Shown piece by piece: positions 37,101 to 48,515 of a stretch of DNA of 64,000 nt. This stretch comes from Camarhynchus parvulus (lineage: Eukaryota; Chordata; Aves; Passeriformes; Thraupidae): contig NC_044584.1 in assembly GCF_901933205.1 (NCBI RefSeq), positions 15,107,001 through 15,171,000 on the forward strand, in the 5' to 3' direction. The translations under genes were made by a program, and so were the position numbers. Each line of letters begins with the position of its first letter. Position 1 is the first letter of the stretch. The notes below the pieces were generated by a model. The model did no database searches. It saw nothing but the letters and a program-made list of their open reading frames with translations, and had not been told where the DNA came from.

Positions 37101-39658
37101 AACCCCAAAATACATTTAGCTAGTTAGGACTGTGCAATAACAAGGTCATGTTAAATTGGTTTCGCTAGGAGCATTTATTCTACTGAAAAATAATAAAGAC
37201 AGTATTTGCAACTATAATAAAAGCAATAATAATGGTGACAAGTTCCACCTGTTCCACTTCTCATAAATTGGAGCTTGTGTAAGCCTATCAGAATAAGATT
37301 GGATTGTATTTTGTGACTTTCTCACAAAAGCAATAGAATTAATAGCTGAATCAGTAAATGAGAGATAATCAACTATTTTCTTTCTAATGCAAAACCCAAT
37401 GTAAACCAGTATTACTGGCATGCACTATGGAACAACACTTTTTGGCACGTAAAAATCAACATAAACCTAAAGTGCACTGCAAATGAAACCACATATTTAT
37501 GCAGAATGAGTAACCTTCACAGAAAATATATTTAACAGAAACCAATAGAACTCTGACACAACAGTATTTTACACCTGTAAATCAAGGTACCTTCTATCTG
37601 GTATAATTTAATAACATCAAAAAATGAGATTTTGAAGCAGACCCAAATTTCTCTTAAGCTGATCCATTACAAGCAAACATTGATCTCTCCAGAGCGCCAT
37701 CAGGTACTAACATGGGCAGCACTGAACATGGGTTAAATCTGCTGTACAGAAGAAGAAATTGAGCCCTGAACATGGTAGGTGCGCATTCCTGATCACCTTT
37801 ACTACCTTCTGCAATCCTACACATTATTTTGGGATTCAGATGCCCTTTGGGTTAGCCATCCCCTGAACTCCATGGGTAATTGACTTTCCATTCTGCTGGA
37901 AATGATGCAGCTAGAAAAGTGCTGTAGCTCAAGTCACCAAACAAAGCAGCCCCAAATTAAAAAAAAAAAAGTTTCATTTCTCACAGCTAAAAACCTTTAA
38001 CAACAGAGTCCCTTCCAAGGAGAATAACTGCAAGCAGAAATTTTTCAAATGGATAAATTGAGACATGGAAAACTAAATTAACCTTCGCGAGATCTCAATG
38101 AGCCCATGTGAGCTTTGTGATTTCCCCAAACCAAAAACTAAACCAGTTTTCATGAACTTCAGGGCAAGAACAACAATGAAAACATATTTTAAGAAGTCTG
38201 TTTAAAACTCAACTGAAAATAAAGGACCTCATCCTCCTGTAAATTTGGGATTATCCCTGATATTTTCTAAACCAATTCATAGACTTCAACTTATCATCCT
38301 TGATTTATGGTTTCAAAATTGTTAACCTAACTAATGAAGCAGTGAAATAAAAATAATAAAGAAGTTATTCTTGCCAGAGCAAACATCTAAGCCTAATTAT
38401 TAATATCAGTTTTTAGTGACATCAAAATGATATTCTGATTTCTAGCAGCAATCTAGTGGGTGAGTGGTGGGGACAATTTATCATGGAAGAAGGAAAAATG
38501 GTACATGCTGTCACATCATGTATCATAGAAGTATCAAAATTGCTATGGAAACTGTGCACTTTTTATAGAGTAGGCACATAAAATTCACATAATATGTCAG
38601 AGAATAAGTTATCACTGTCCTGAGGCTGTAATAAGATCTACACCCTTATTAGTGAAAAGTTTTGACAGATTTTGTTTATAATGAATACTCGTAGCCAATG
38701 AGTTTGAGTCAAAGTCACCCTTTTTTGACCCATCCACTTGCTTTCAGGTTTCTGTCTCCCTTAGATACAGGGAGAGTGCAGAGTAATATAATTTCCAATG
38801 GTTATTAGATTCCATTATAGTCACTTGTGATATGACAGGGAAATCGTCCATATTCAAAATTATTAGGAGGAAATACCATCTTAGTCTTGGATTTTATTCT
38901 TGTTTTATACAGAGCTATTCTCAGCATTTATCTGTCTTGTTTACAATTTGTTGTAGAAGACAGAGCAGATAATTTAGGATTCATTGATAAGACTGCAAAT
39001 AGAAAAAACCCCTAGGTTTTAGCACAAAATGGTTTAAAGCATTTCCTGTGAAGAACCTAAACACTGGAGCCCTTTGCCACCCTGATCTCTGTGTGACAGG
39101 TTTCCCATTGATTGACAGCATCTCTGATGGGTTAGGTTGGAGAAAAATGAGCTTGTTTAGGAGAGCAGAAGATACTACAATTAGGTTTTTGCAGTCCAGC
39201 GAAACAGTGACTGCTGAAAGAAAGGAAAGTGGAGAAAAATGGTTGCACGTGTAACACCCTGGGGTGCACGGGTACATTTATCACCTTGTTTTATATGACA
39301 CGCTGGATGAATGTTGATGAAGATTGTCAGCATCAATGTCAGGGAAAGCAATTCCATGAATAAAAGAGTCTGTGTTAAAAGACTCTCCACCAGGAGGAAA
39401 TTCACATTATTACTTTATCTGCTTTGCTCCATTTTGTAGGTTGTTTATTTATTAAAGATAATTTTTTTTTTTTTTAAAACATGGGCTGCTGTTTACTGAA
39501 GACAGCAGACAGTGGTAAGCACAGGGCAGCCAGACTGAAGCCTTGGAAAATAGTAAAGGCTTTAAAAAAGCCACCAAGCACACTACAGCAGCAATGAGAA
39601 GTGCAGGACTGCACTACATGTAAATGTTATGTTTCCATTGCTTACACATTCTGTTGAT
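31157..39658. other. Unique noncoding DNA
   Basis: AT-rich, no gene recognised. 34198-34406 has faint CR1-like wording (a 'cttgcccagagaaact' block and a terminal 'ccattctatgattc') but is too diverged to call. Long AT-rich stretches at 35200-35530 and 38380-38720 have the look of conserved noncoding sequence, but this is only an impression. An isolated TCGCGAGA lies near 38088. Confidence 0.6.
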
Positions 39659-39678
39659 GTGTAATGTATGCATTACAC
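39659..39678. repeat. 8+4+8 inverted repeat
   Basis: GTGTAATG at 39659-39666 and CATTACAC at 39671-39678 are perfect reverse complements separated by TATG. It is a short hairpin or dimeric-site-like sequence with no further context. Confidence 0.6.
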
Positions 39679-39907
39679 TGTTCTACAGTAGCCCATTGAC
39701 ATTAAACCTCATTTGATCAACTAACAAGAATTTTAATTCATATACATCATCTTCAAATGATATAGGAAATGCCTCCTAGAAACTTGAATTTTTAAAATCG
39801 TTACTGAGTCCTATAAATAACCCATCACTGTCCATTAAAACAACAAAAACAAGCTATACTCATTAATTAAAGAAACAACAGACAATAGAAAATCCAAAGC
39901 AAACCAG

Positions 39908-39943
39908 AAAAAAAAACAAACCAAACCCCCCCCCAAAAAAAAA
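39908..39943. repeat. A/C low-complexity tract with C9 and A9 runs
   Basis: An A-rich run is followed by a CAAACCAAA stretch, nine C (39926-39934) and nine A (39935-39943). It resembles other A/C-rich patches in this window (about 3815-3875, 45035-45085, 48399-48515). Confidence 0.75.
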
Positions 39944-42900
39944 GAGGATTGCTTGATGCACTCCCAAATTTTGTCAGTAGAAAAACCACTTAAACACAAA
40001 GTTTTTGAATATATTCTAGAGAGAAGGTGGAGTCACCCAACCACAACCACGCTCTTGTGGAGCAATGCTCTGTGTCATGCTCATCTTTGGCCAGGGTCCC
40101 CAGGGCCCCACAGACCTCCCTTGTGCAAGAGTTCCTTCCCTTTCCTCCCAGGGTTGCCCTGGTCTGCTGCACCTTGACCTCTTCCTGGACACCTCCCTTG
40201 CAAGGCATGAGCAGGATCGGGTGTTTTGCCTGAAAGGGCCTCCAGAATGTGACAATAAAATGAAATTAAATGCTCAGAACTGTTTCTCCCAAAGTTACAG
40301 CGTGACCAGAAGAAGGGCCCAGCTCTGCCCCAAGCCCAGCTGACCCCTCCACCTTCCAATCCCAAAACATCCCCCATACTGTGGGTATTTCCATGGGCTA
40401 CTGTGAGCCCAGGGACAGGGTCTGACCCCAGTGCTCACACCCGTATCCACATGAGCCCAAGTCTTCAGCACTTGGAGCTTCCCCTCCAACCTGCAACCTG
40501 AAGGGATCACCACTGGGGAAGGTCAGCTCTGCATTAACGAGGAAGGATTGATTTGTTTTGGCTGTGCCATCATTCAAACTTCCATTGGGTGAGGATACCA
40601 GCAGGATGAAACCAGAGATTTCATTTTGCAACAAACTTTTGCTATTAAATTCTGAAAACTTAGCCTATTTTCGACTAGCTGTGGAAAGACAAACTTTTGA
40701 GACAAACTGCTTCACTGAAATTCCATTTTAAGGGTTATAATTTTTATGGATGTCTCACTTGCATGTATCTATACCCTCTATTAAGTGCACAGCATACACA
40801 TTTCAACATATTTAAGGATATTTAATGAGTTTAATAAACTTAAAGGGATGTTATATCTGTTCACTCCGTAAAGATTGTTTATTTCAGGAAATAAACCATT
40901 TTGAAATGAGTAATATGACTTTTAGAGTTATGACTATCTCATTCAATTAGTTTCTGTAATTACTGTCATTCCACACAGTATATGCAGTATTAAAGGAGAG
41001 AATACATTCTGAGGAATTACAGTGTAGGTGTACAACAGTTATTGTTAATGAGCCATAAACTTTAGTCTCCTGCTCTGTAAATTCATGCCAGTGGAAAGTA
41101 ATTTGGCAAAATAAGTCAACAGTTACAGTTGGACAAATACTGTTGTATTTTAATATTCTCTGAGATTATTATCCTCTAGCATATTTCATACCATTTATTT
41201 TTCCTCTATATTTTAAAACATCATCCTACTTCTAAAAAATACATTGTGAGAGATGCAAGCAAGATCTGAACAGCACTGAATTCTCCCTGCTCAGTTGCAT
41301 GTTACCTGGACTAAAACAGAATTTTAAGACACTTTCACCTGCACCCAGTTTTGCCTTAACTCAATTTCAGACATACTAAAGGACTAATTAAACACAATCC
41401 TACATTTTCACAACTCATGGATTTAGACTTGGTTTACATGAGCAAGTGGCACAGGTCAGCAGGAGCAGAGCAGGGGAGGAAGCAGTGCTGAGGCCCAAAC
41501 AAAAATCACTGGAAAACTGATAATTCTGATTAATGATTTTTCACTTAGAGTTGATGCTACCCAGTGCCTTTCAACTGGGAATACTTCCCAATTCACAAGA
41601 TAAAGTTTATTGTATTTTTCTGACAGACCCTCTCAGGAAATGTGTGTGTCTGCCCAGTTGGGAAGGAGAAGGTCGTACCAAGAAAGAAAAAAAATATCTT
41701 TGCAAGTATCATCATTTGCATTCTGCCCCTAAAATATATAAATAATAATAACTAATGTTCTTCCTACAGAAGAAGTTTGGAATTGTCTGGCATCTCCAGA
41801 ACCTGGCACTGAACAGCCAGACTCAATACACTGATGAACATTAACAGAGATTGTTCTATAATACACAGACCATGATAAAATATTCATCATCTTAAAAAAA
41901 AAATCAGGGTGTTGCCATGTCACTCAAAGGAAGACCTTTGATCAGTATTTTCTTTAAGTTAAGGGTTAAAATTAGTACAGAACAGATTAAAATTAGTAAA
42001 GAACAACAACCATATTCTCTACATTGATATACAAATTCAAGTTGTATTTTTCGTTTACTGTCACCCTACGTGTAGGATACCTGAGGCTCAAACACAACAA
42101 AAAACACTTAAGTGGATATTTTACCCTTTGCTACATAATGCAGTGGTACAGGAGAGATATTTTTAGTCAATTGTCTATATAGACATTGTGCAGGAGAAGC
42201 CAACTATCTCAGAGTTCACTCAGTTGCCAGTAAAAGTTCAGTATCACAGCCAGTATCCCAGATTACCACACACCAAGAAAGAGAAACGGAGAAAAATCCA
42301 GAGAACTTCCATTCTGACTATTTTAATTACTTTAATAATCTCTTTAATTGCAGAGCTAGCTTACAGAGAAGCAATAATGCAAACAGCACATTGCTCAGTT
42401 TTTCTTACTTTGCACATCAAAAATGCATATTCAACCTTACAAAATGCAGGACTCACAGCATCAGCGGTGGTGCTTTGTGAGCAACATTCCAACCATACAA
42501 ACAGTAAGCACAGAGCCAGCAACTCACAAGCTACAAACTAATTCAGATTATTTTTCTCCATCAATGCATCTCCTTCCCTCAAAATGCATTTCTTGGCTTT
42601 CCTGGAGTTTAACCTGAGTATGTTCCAGAGAAGTCTCCTTTAGAATATCTGTTGGCTTTAAGTTTTACTTTCCTAGGAAGTAATTGTTGTGCTATAGGCT
42701 ACACAAACAAATATATCTCAATTGGCACTCAACTTCAAGAAAAACCAAACCAACTCAACCACAGAAGCAGCAGACTACTCAGCATTTCCTGGGTACTTAT
42801 GCACCTCATGCACTCCTTCTCCAGGTCCGTGCAACTTCCTGCTGCAAGCTCCCAGAGATGACAAATGACACATTTAGGGGATGATGACTGGGCACTCCCC

Positions 42901-45710
42901 AAATGTTAAGAATGGCAGAGCCCACAGCTGCTCAGCACAGCTGGCACAATAATTGGGAAGCTCCTGGGTGCTCCCTGACCTTATCCTTCCACAGCAGGGC
43001 TGAACCAAACAAGAACTAGGAGGGCACAAGGCTTTGTTTGGGATTTCTCTCCCCTCACTATGGCATAGCCATGGAGTGAGAGATTCTCTCCTGCTCTCCA
43101 ATTCTCTCACTGCAGGAACCCCTCCAACCTCACTGATGATAAATTCCTGTTTATCCCTTGGCCTTGTTTCCCCTCCTGCCCGCCAGTCACCAGCAGAGCC
43201 CTGGGGCTGATAAACTCTGTCCTAAGTACCCAGAGGGGCTGGCAAAAGCTTCTCAAACATCTCAGCAGAGCACCCCGTTGAGGTCATGCATTGGAACACT
43301 CTTCCACTCCTTTGCCCACCTCCCTTTCTTTGCAGATACTTCACAACAAATGAAATCAGGTGTGGCTCTGGCAGGCTACACCTGCCCCTGAAGGGCCACC
43401 CCAGCCCCAGGCAGCCAGAAAGTGACAGCAGAGGGCTTGGGATCTGCATTTACACTGGTCCTGTAACCCTCACATGTCACATACGGTGGGGAGGGAAGGG
43501 TGGCAGATGTTCTTCTGAACCACAGGCTCAAGTGGCAGCTGCTGAGGGGCTCTGCTACACCCAGGGGGCAAAGACTTGTCTCCAAGTCTCTTTCCTGCCT
43601 TGCTTTCATGCCCCACTCTTGGAAAAAAAAAAATATGAGCAGCAGTCGAAAGCAAGCTTCATCAGCTTTGGAGGAAGCAAAAGGAACAAAGAGCTGGCAT
43701 ATTGTATCTACAACACAGTTTGGGTAAAAATTCCCAGTTTGTAATTTGTCCTTTCATTAAGCTATAATTCAATAAATCAATTAAAGTACAATTCAGTAAA
43801 CAGTGGAACTGAAATGCATCAGTACTGCTTTTCAGTGCACAGCTGCTGTTCTTTATGGCTTCAGAGCTGAAACACCACTATTTGCATCAGAGCAAAAATG
43901 GGAGCTTTCCTCTCTGACATATCAGAAATCTTCATTTGTAATCAGTTTTGTTGTTTGCTGAAGATGAGTTTTCAGTCACTCACTCTGGCAATACAGAAAC
44001 TGTATTAATTCACTGCCCTCTCTGCAAACACTTGGATCATTTTCTGTGTGCCTCAAGAACTGAGCTCCTAAAACCAACTTCCCTTCCATCTAACAAAGAT
44101 AATTCCTGATATTTTACCATAAGACCATGCCCCCTCCAACCTCTACCACCTTATGCTTTATCTCCTCCTATCATAGATCTCTTACAAGTTCTACACTAAA
44201 TCTCTACTGTGCATTCACACAAAAGAAGGACTAAACCATGTCAAATACAAGTGCCTCAACACACAGAAGCTCTTGTCAGATAAAGCTGCATCTACACATA
44301 AATATATTCACAAAGGAATTTTGTAGCATCTGGGAACTTGGATGAAAATAAAGAGATTATAAAAATCGGCCCCATTGAATCATAAGCAACAGAGAAAATG
44401 CACTCAAGTCCTCCTTCACACCCAGCTGGCTTTTGAGAGAGTTTGAGGGTAGAATTTTGGAGCAGGGTGCTGGGCTGCTTGAGAGTTTTGTGCATACCCA
44501 GGGAGTTCCAGGCAGCAGCATGCCAATACACAGAATTATCAGCACATCAAAGGCATTATATTTATCAAACCCTGCCACAGCACATTTACTAGCTGTATGA
44601 TGGATGTTGTTGTAGCAAGCAAGGAACACTTTGATGTACATGGCCTTCTTTGATTAATGAGGGCTCTTGCTGAGAAGCTGCATATGGAGTAAATTACTCT
44701 TTTCAAAAATGGCTGATTTGCACTATTGTACTAATTATGTCACAAGCTCAGAGTCGGTTCCAGACTCAGTCACCCAAAATAAAGAAATAAAAATTCACAC
44801 GTACAGGTCATGATTTTGTCACACACATGCATCAGCTCAAAATCCTCAAGTCCTAATTAAATTAACTTAGAGTTTCTTTTTTCTGCAGAGAGCACCAGTA
44901 AGCATTTCCTTCCTCAACTGAAAGCTTCTACGTACTAGTATACTGGTAAATAATTTCCTCCTCAGAAATGAATGCAATTTTATAGTAAATTCCACTGAAC
45001 TTACAGGAATTCTGAAAACATTTCCATTTTTCACAAAACCCCCACAAAACATCCAGCCCAAAAAGCAAACCCAAAAACCCCCAAAGCCGAGGGAACCACA
45101 ATACACAAAGCATGCCTCTTAAAAGCTTTTTCTAAATTAATTCTACCAGCTAGAGAAACACTACAAAACTGAAGTTATTCCATTAGCCTTGAGTCTCTAA
45201 GCATGTGGTGCCTTCAGCAATTTATCCACTTAGTTGAAACAACAAAAGTATTTCTTTGAGAGCATGAAAGCTGTGTTAATGTCCCTAAAATTTTGAACAG
45301 TAAAAATTTTATCGTGTTAATTAAGTATATTTGCAATCTCCAATTTTTTATTGTAGGTGGCAGAACCATTGCTACAATCACATGGAGTGCACAGATCAAG
45401 TTTATCTTTGGACATATAAGCAGGATGAAAGGAAGCAGCAAATCAGCATTCAAGCCCATGGGGACAAAATGGTTCCTTAAGTGCACTTTCTGCTAGAAAG
45501 TTCAGATTTTATCCAACTTGGGCTTCATAATTCAACAGTTTTACTCAACACTTTTTGCTGCAGTTGCATGACAGCACACGAACTACCAAATAAAAAAGAA
45601 GAAATAAAAGGAATAGCTCACCTTAACCCTATAGCTTGGGCAATAAGGTATCATAAGACACCTTGTCAGGCCACACAAGGTAAGGTTTAAAAACCTTGTC
45701 AGATTTGCAC
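39944..45710. other. Unique noncoding DNA
   Basis: No gene recognised. 40040-40520 and 42880-43620 are GC-richer, with overlapping frames on both strands (up to 152 codons at 43286-43744) that lack domains. 40780-41130 is an unusually CpG-poor, AT-rich block. Just before the CR1 at 45711, CCTTGTCAG occurs at 45661-45669 and 45694-45702 with ACAAGG between them, so alternative small hairpins are possible. Confidence 0.6.
41966..42005. repeat. Tandem duplication, 21-bp period
   Basis: TTAAAATTAGTACAGAACA at 41966-41984 recurs at 41987-42005 with one substitution (TACAG becomes TAAAG). Two copies only. Confidence 0.8.
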
Positions 45711-45978
45711 GGAATCACAGAATGGTTTGGGTTGGAAGGCATCTTGAAGATGATTTTGTTCCACCCCCTGCCATGGCAGGGACACCTTCCACTGTCCCAG
45801 GTGCTCCAAGCCCTGTCCAACCCAGCCTGGGACACTTCCAGGGATCCAGGGGCAGCCACAGCTGCTCTGGGCACCTGTGCCAGGGCTGACCACCCTCACA
45901 ATAAACAATTTCTTCCCAAAAATCCCCTCCAACCCTGCCCCTGTCAGGCTGCAGCTCTTAGCCCTTGTCCTGGCAATC
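45711..45978 (-). mobile_element. CR1 non-LTR retrotransposon, 5'-truncated 3' tail
   Basis: On the plus strand the element opens 'ggaatcacagaatggtttgg', the reverse complement of the CR1 terminal motif. It then runs through 'ccctgccatggcagggacac', a 'cttccactgtcccagg' block, 'ctggggacacttccaggga'-like wording, 'cacctgtgccagggctgacc' and 'caatttcttccca' to 'cttgtcctggcaatc' near 45978. This is the avian CR1 3' region in minus orientation, about 270 bases, with the usual severe 5' truncation. It is the least diverged CR1 in the window and is of the type common in songbirds. Open frames across it are shadows. No target-site duplication is visible. Confidence 0.95.
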
Positions 45979-48039
45979 TGTAGCATTCAGGTGAGGGATT
46001 GTTTCATGTCAGCTGAACAAAGACTTGCACCTGACACTCTAAGTTTCACATTTCTAGGGCACCTATGAGGTTTCCATGGGCTCCAGTCAGCCAGATCACA
46101 CAGATCTGAACCAGACTGGATGGGTGCAAGGTGTTTTCTCTAGAGATTTCTACACCTACTTCTGAATTACTGCAAGGAAGAGACAGACTCTGTGAAAGGT
46201 ATGGCGTCCATATCAACAACAGCACTCTCCATTTTTTTCCACAGCACTCTTTCCATGAAAGTAGTTCTCCAGGTATATAAATTTATATTAGGTTTCTTGA
46301 AAACATAATTCAGAATACCTGCATTGTCAATAAAACGTCCAGTTAGGCGTTTCCAAGTTGTTTAGAAGGTAGCAACTCGCAAGTATCAAATCGCTGAAGA
46401 GATTTTGCTCTCGTCATAGGGCAAAAGTTGGAAAATATTTTTGCCAAAGCCATATTGGATTTGATAGAAGTAGCCACAAAGGGACATTATGAGGGGAAGG
46501 AGCTGAGGAAGAAGGCCACTCAGATCTTGGATAAGTCTCCCTGGACATGCATCTGGAGGGTGAGGAGCTCACTGTGGGGAACTGCACTCACAGCCAAACA
46601 CAGCCCAGTCACCAGGCAGCCCATGAGGGGCTCCACAGACTGGCTTAAAACTTGTGTGAAACATCACCTATTAACACCAAAATAATCCTAGGCCTACCTA
46701 CAAAGCACATCAAGCAGGTGGAGCTGTATGAGCCACACCACATGGGAATGGAAGAGAATGGTCTGCCTGGAGCTGCTGGCTGAGCAGCAAACAGCAGGAA
46801 GCCCTTTGGTACTGTTAGTACAGAAGGGAAACATTAAAAACAATAACTTTGTATTATGCAAAACTGTTCTTGGCTATCATTTTGGTGTAATTCACTATCT
46901 GCTTCTTCTACACCTGAATTTCTTTAAGAATAGGTTAGTTTTTTATGGATTTAAAACATTAGGGGTTAACTAGCATGTACAGAGCATATTATATCTTATC
47001 TACACATATAAAAACAACACATCACATCTGGGACTGCCGATGTTTCTTTGGAAAACTCTGAGGTTTGTTCAATTCCTCCTCCAAGTGCAAGTACAGCTCC
47101 CCAGAACAGCTGACACAACTCAGGCTCCAATTTCTAGGACAGCTCACACCCTGGCTGTTGCAAGCTCTCCAGGAGACAGAACAACTCAATTTATTAAAAA
47201 TAATCATATTATAATGTGTTCTTAGGTCTGGTTTAGAAAAGCATTTGGAACATTTAAAGGTTTGGTTTAAATCCAGAAACTGAACTAAAATGAAGTCAGG
47301 CACCCTTGATATGCCATTATATTATAGAGACCTTTACTTCTGGTCAGCCACACTGAGAAACTTTGTGTTAAGTAGTTAAAACTTGGCAAACAAACAGATT
47401 AAAAGGTTCTATTGAATCCTGCTTAAATCTCAAAAGAAGATGAGGATATATCTTACTGACCATAACTGATATTTTCATCCCTGATTTTCTCTGACTGCCT
47501 GCCAGCCTTTGAGGCCAAAGGCAATGGAGATGACATTGTCTGCTCTAGATGACAATTCCACCCCACAAGAATATTCCAGACAAAATGTTCTTGCCCAAAA
47601 ATTCTTCCCAAGTCAAAGTTTAATATTTCATCTGTTTCTTATTCCTGAGCCAAGAACATCTGCCTGTCAAAACTTTCCTATTACTTTATATAATGAAAGT
47701 ACATGATGCCAATCCTTCTGCTGTTTCCCAAGAACCCCTGCCATTAATTTCCCACACTAGGCAAACTAGGAAATTAGTTTCCAACTCAAAATTGGAAATA
47801 CTACAGAGGTATATGCTCAGATGATAATATTCTGTTGTAGAGAGATGCCCAACCTGATTCTTGTATCACAAACAGTGTAAAATAAAATAAATGAAACTAT
47901 AAAGAGTACAAGTTCTGCTAGAAGACAGTGAGCTCAAAAAACCTGAGAATACATCAAATGCAGCAGACAAAAGGATCTAATGCTGACCTCATATTAGTTG
48001 CAAACTGCTGGATCAGCCTGCTCCCTCCAAAGTCACTCA
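45979..48039. other. Unique noncoding DNA between two LINE remnants
   Basis: No gene recognised. Frames up to 93 codons occur without domains. AT-rich composition is typical of the window. Confidence 0.6.
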
Positions 48040-48230
48040 TTTGGCTTCAGGGCATTTTAAATAAGCTTTTAATGCTGGAATTGCTACTGTATAGCTGGAG
48101 AACAGCAAATGTTGACTTTAAAAAGAAAAAATATAAAAGAAAGCTGGGCAATTGCAAGCTGGCAAATCCAACAATGGAACAAGTTCTGAAGAGAGAAAAA
48201 TTAACGATTTAGAGGATGGTTCCTAAACTG
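48040..48230 (+). mobile_element. Ancient LINE reverse-transcriptase relic (CR1/L3-like)
   Basis: The plus-strand frame at about 48096-48194 encodes WRTANV, then a lysine-rich FKK segment, LGN, and MEQVLKR. These appear in the order and approximate spacing of the N-terminal reverse-transcriptase region of CR1/L2/L3-type LINEs (WRTANV-FKKG-PGNYRPVSL-MEQVLK). Immediately upstream, an L-GI-NK-L pattern also fits that family. After a one-base shift at 48194 the reading continues RKINDLEDGS, again as expected, and then stops. The catalytic domain is absent. The copy is short and heavily mutated, so clearly old. The clade assignment (CR1 versus L3 or L2) is uncertain. Confidence 0.6.
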
Positions 48231-48398
48231 AGGCAAGAAAATTGAAAAAACTGAGAAGGGAAAAACTGACACATGAAGACACTTAGAGCAGGACAAGTAT
48301 GTGTAGATTAGCTAGAAGTTTATGCCGATTATTAGAAAGGGATTTTACCAACTAGAATTCTAGGAGTCTGAAATAGCTTTGTGATTGGGAACGAGAAA

Positions 48399-48515
48399 AT
48401 GACACAAAAAACCCCCAACAAAAATGACACTAAAAAAACCCTACAAAAAAAAATCAACACTAAAAACCAACAAAAATTACAGACACAAAAAAAAAAAAAA
48501 AAAAAAAAACCCTAT
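48399..48515. repeat. A/C-rich degenerate tandem repeat with A23 run
   Basis: Units starting at 48399, 48424, 48453 and 48476 share the pattern AT, a short GACAC/CAACAC word, an A-run and a CCC/CCA word, with lengths 25, 29, 23 and then a run of 23 A (48487-48509). It may be a mutated poly(A) or simple-sequence expansion. It lies 170 bases after the LINE relic, but I cannot show that it is that element's tail. Confidence 0.65.

Noticed and set aside
42188..42541. 117-codon frame with a basic stretch and a hydrophobic segment that could be read as a small membrane protein
   Set aside because: The segment is simple Ile/Leu/Thr from AT-rich sequence; no exon context or homologue known to me.
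43286..43744. 152-codon open frame
   Set aside because: No recognisable family; several overlapping frames on both strands suggest composition, not coding.
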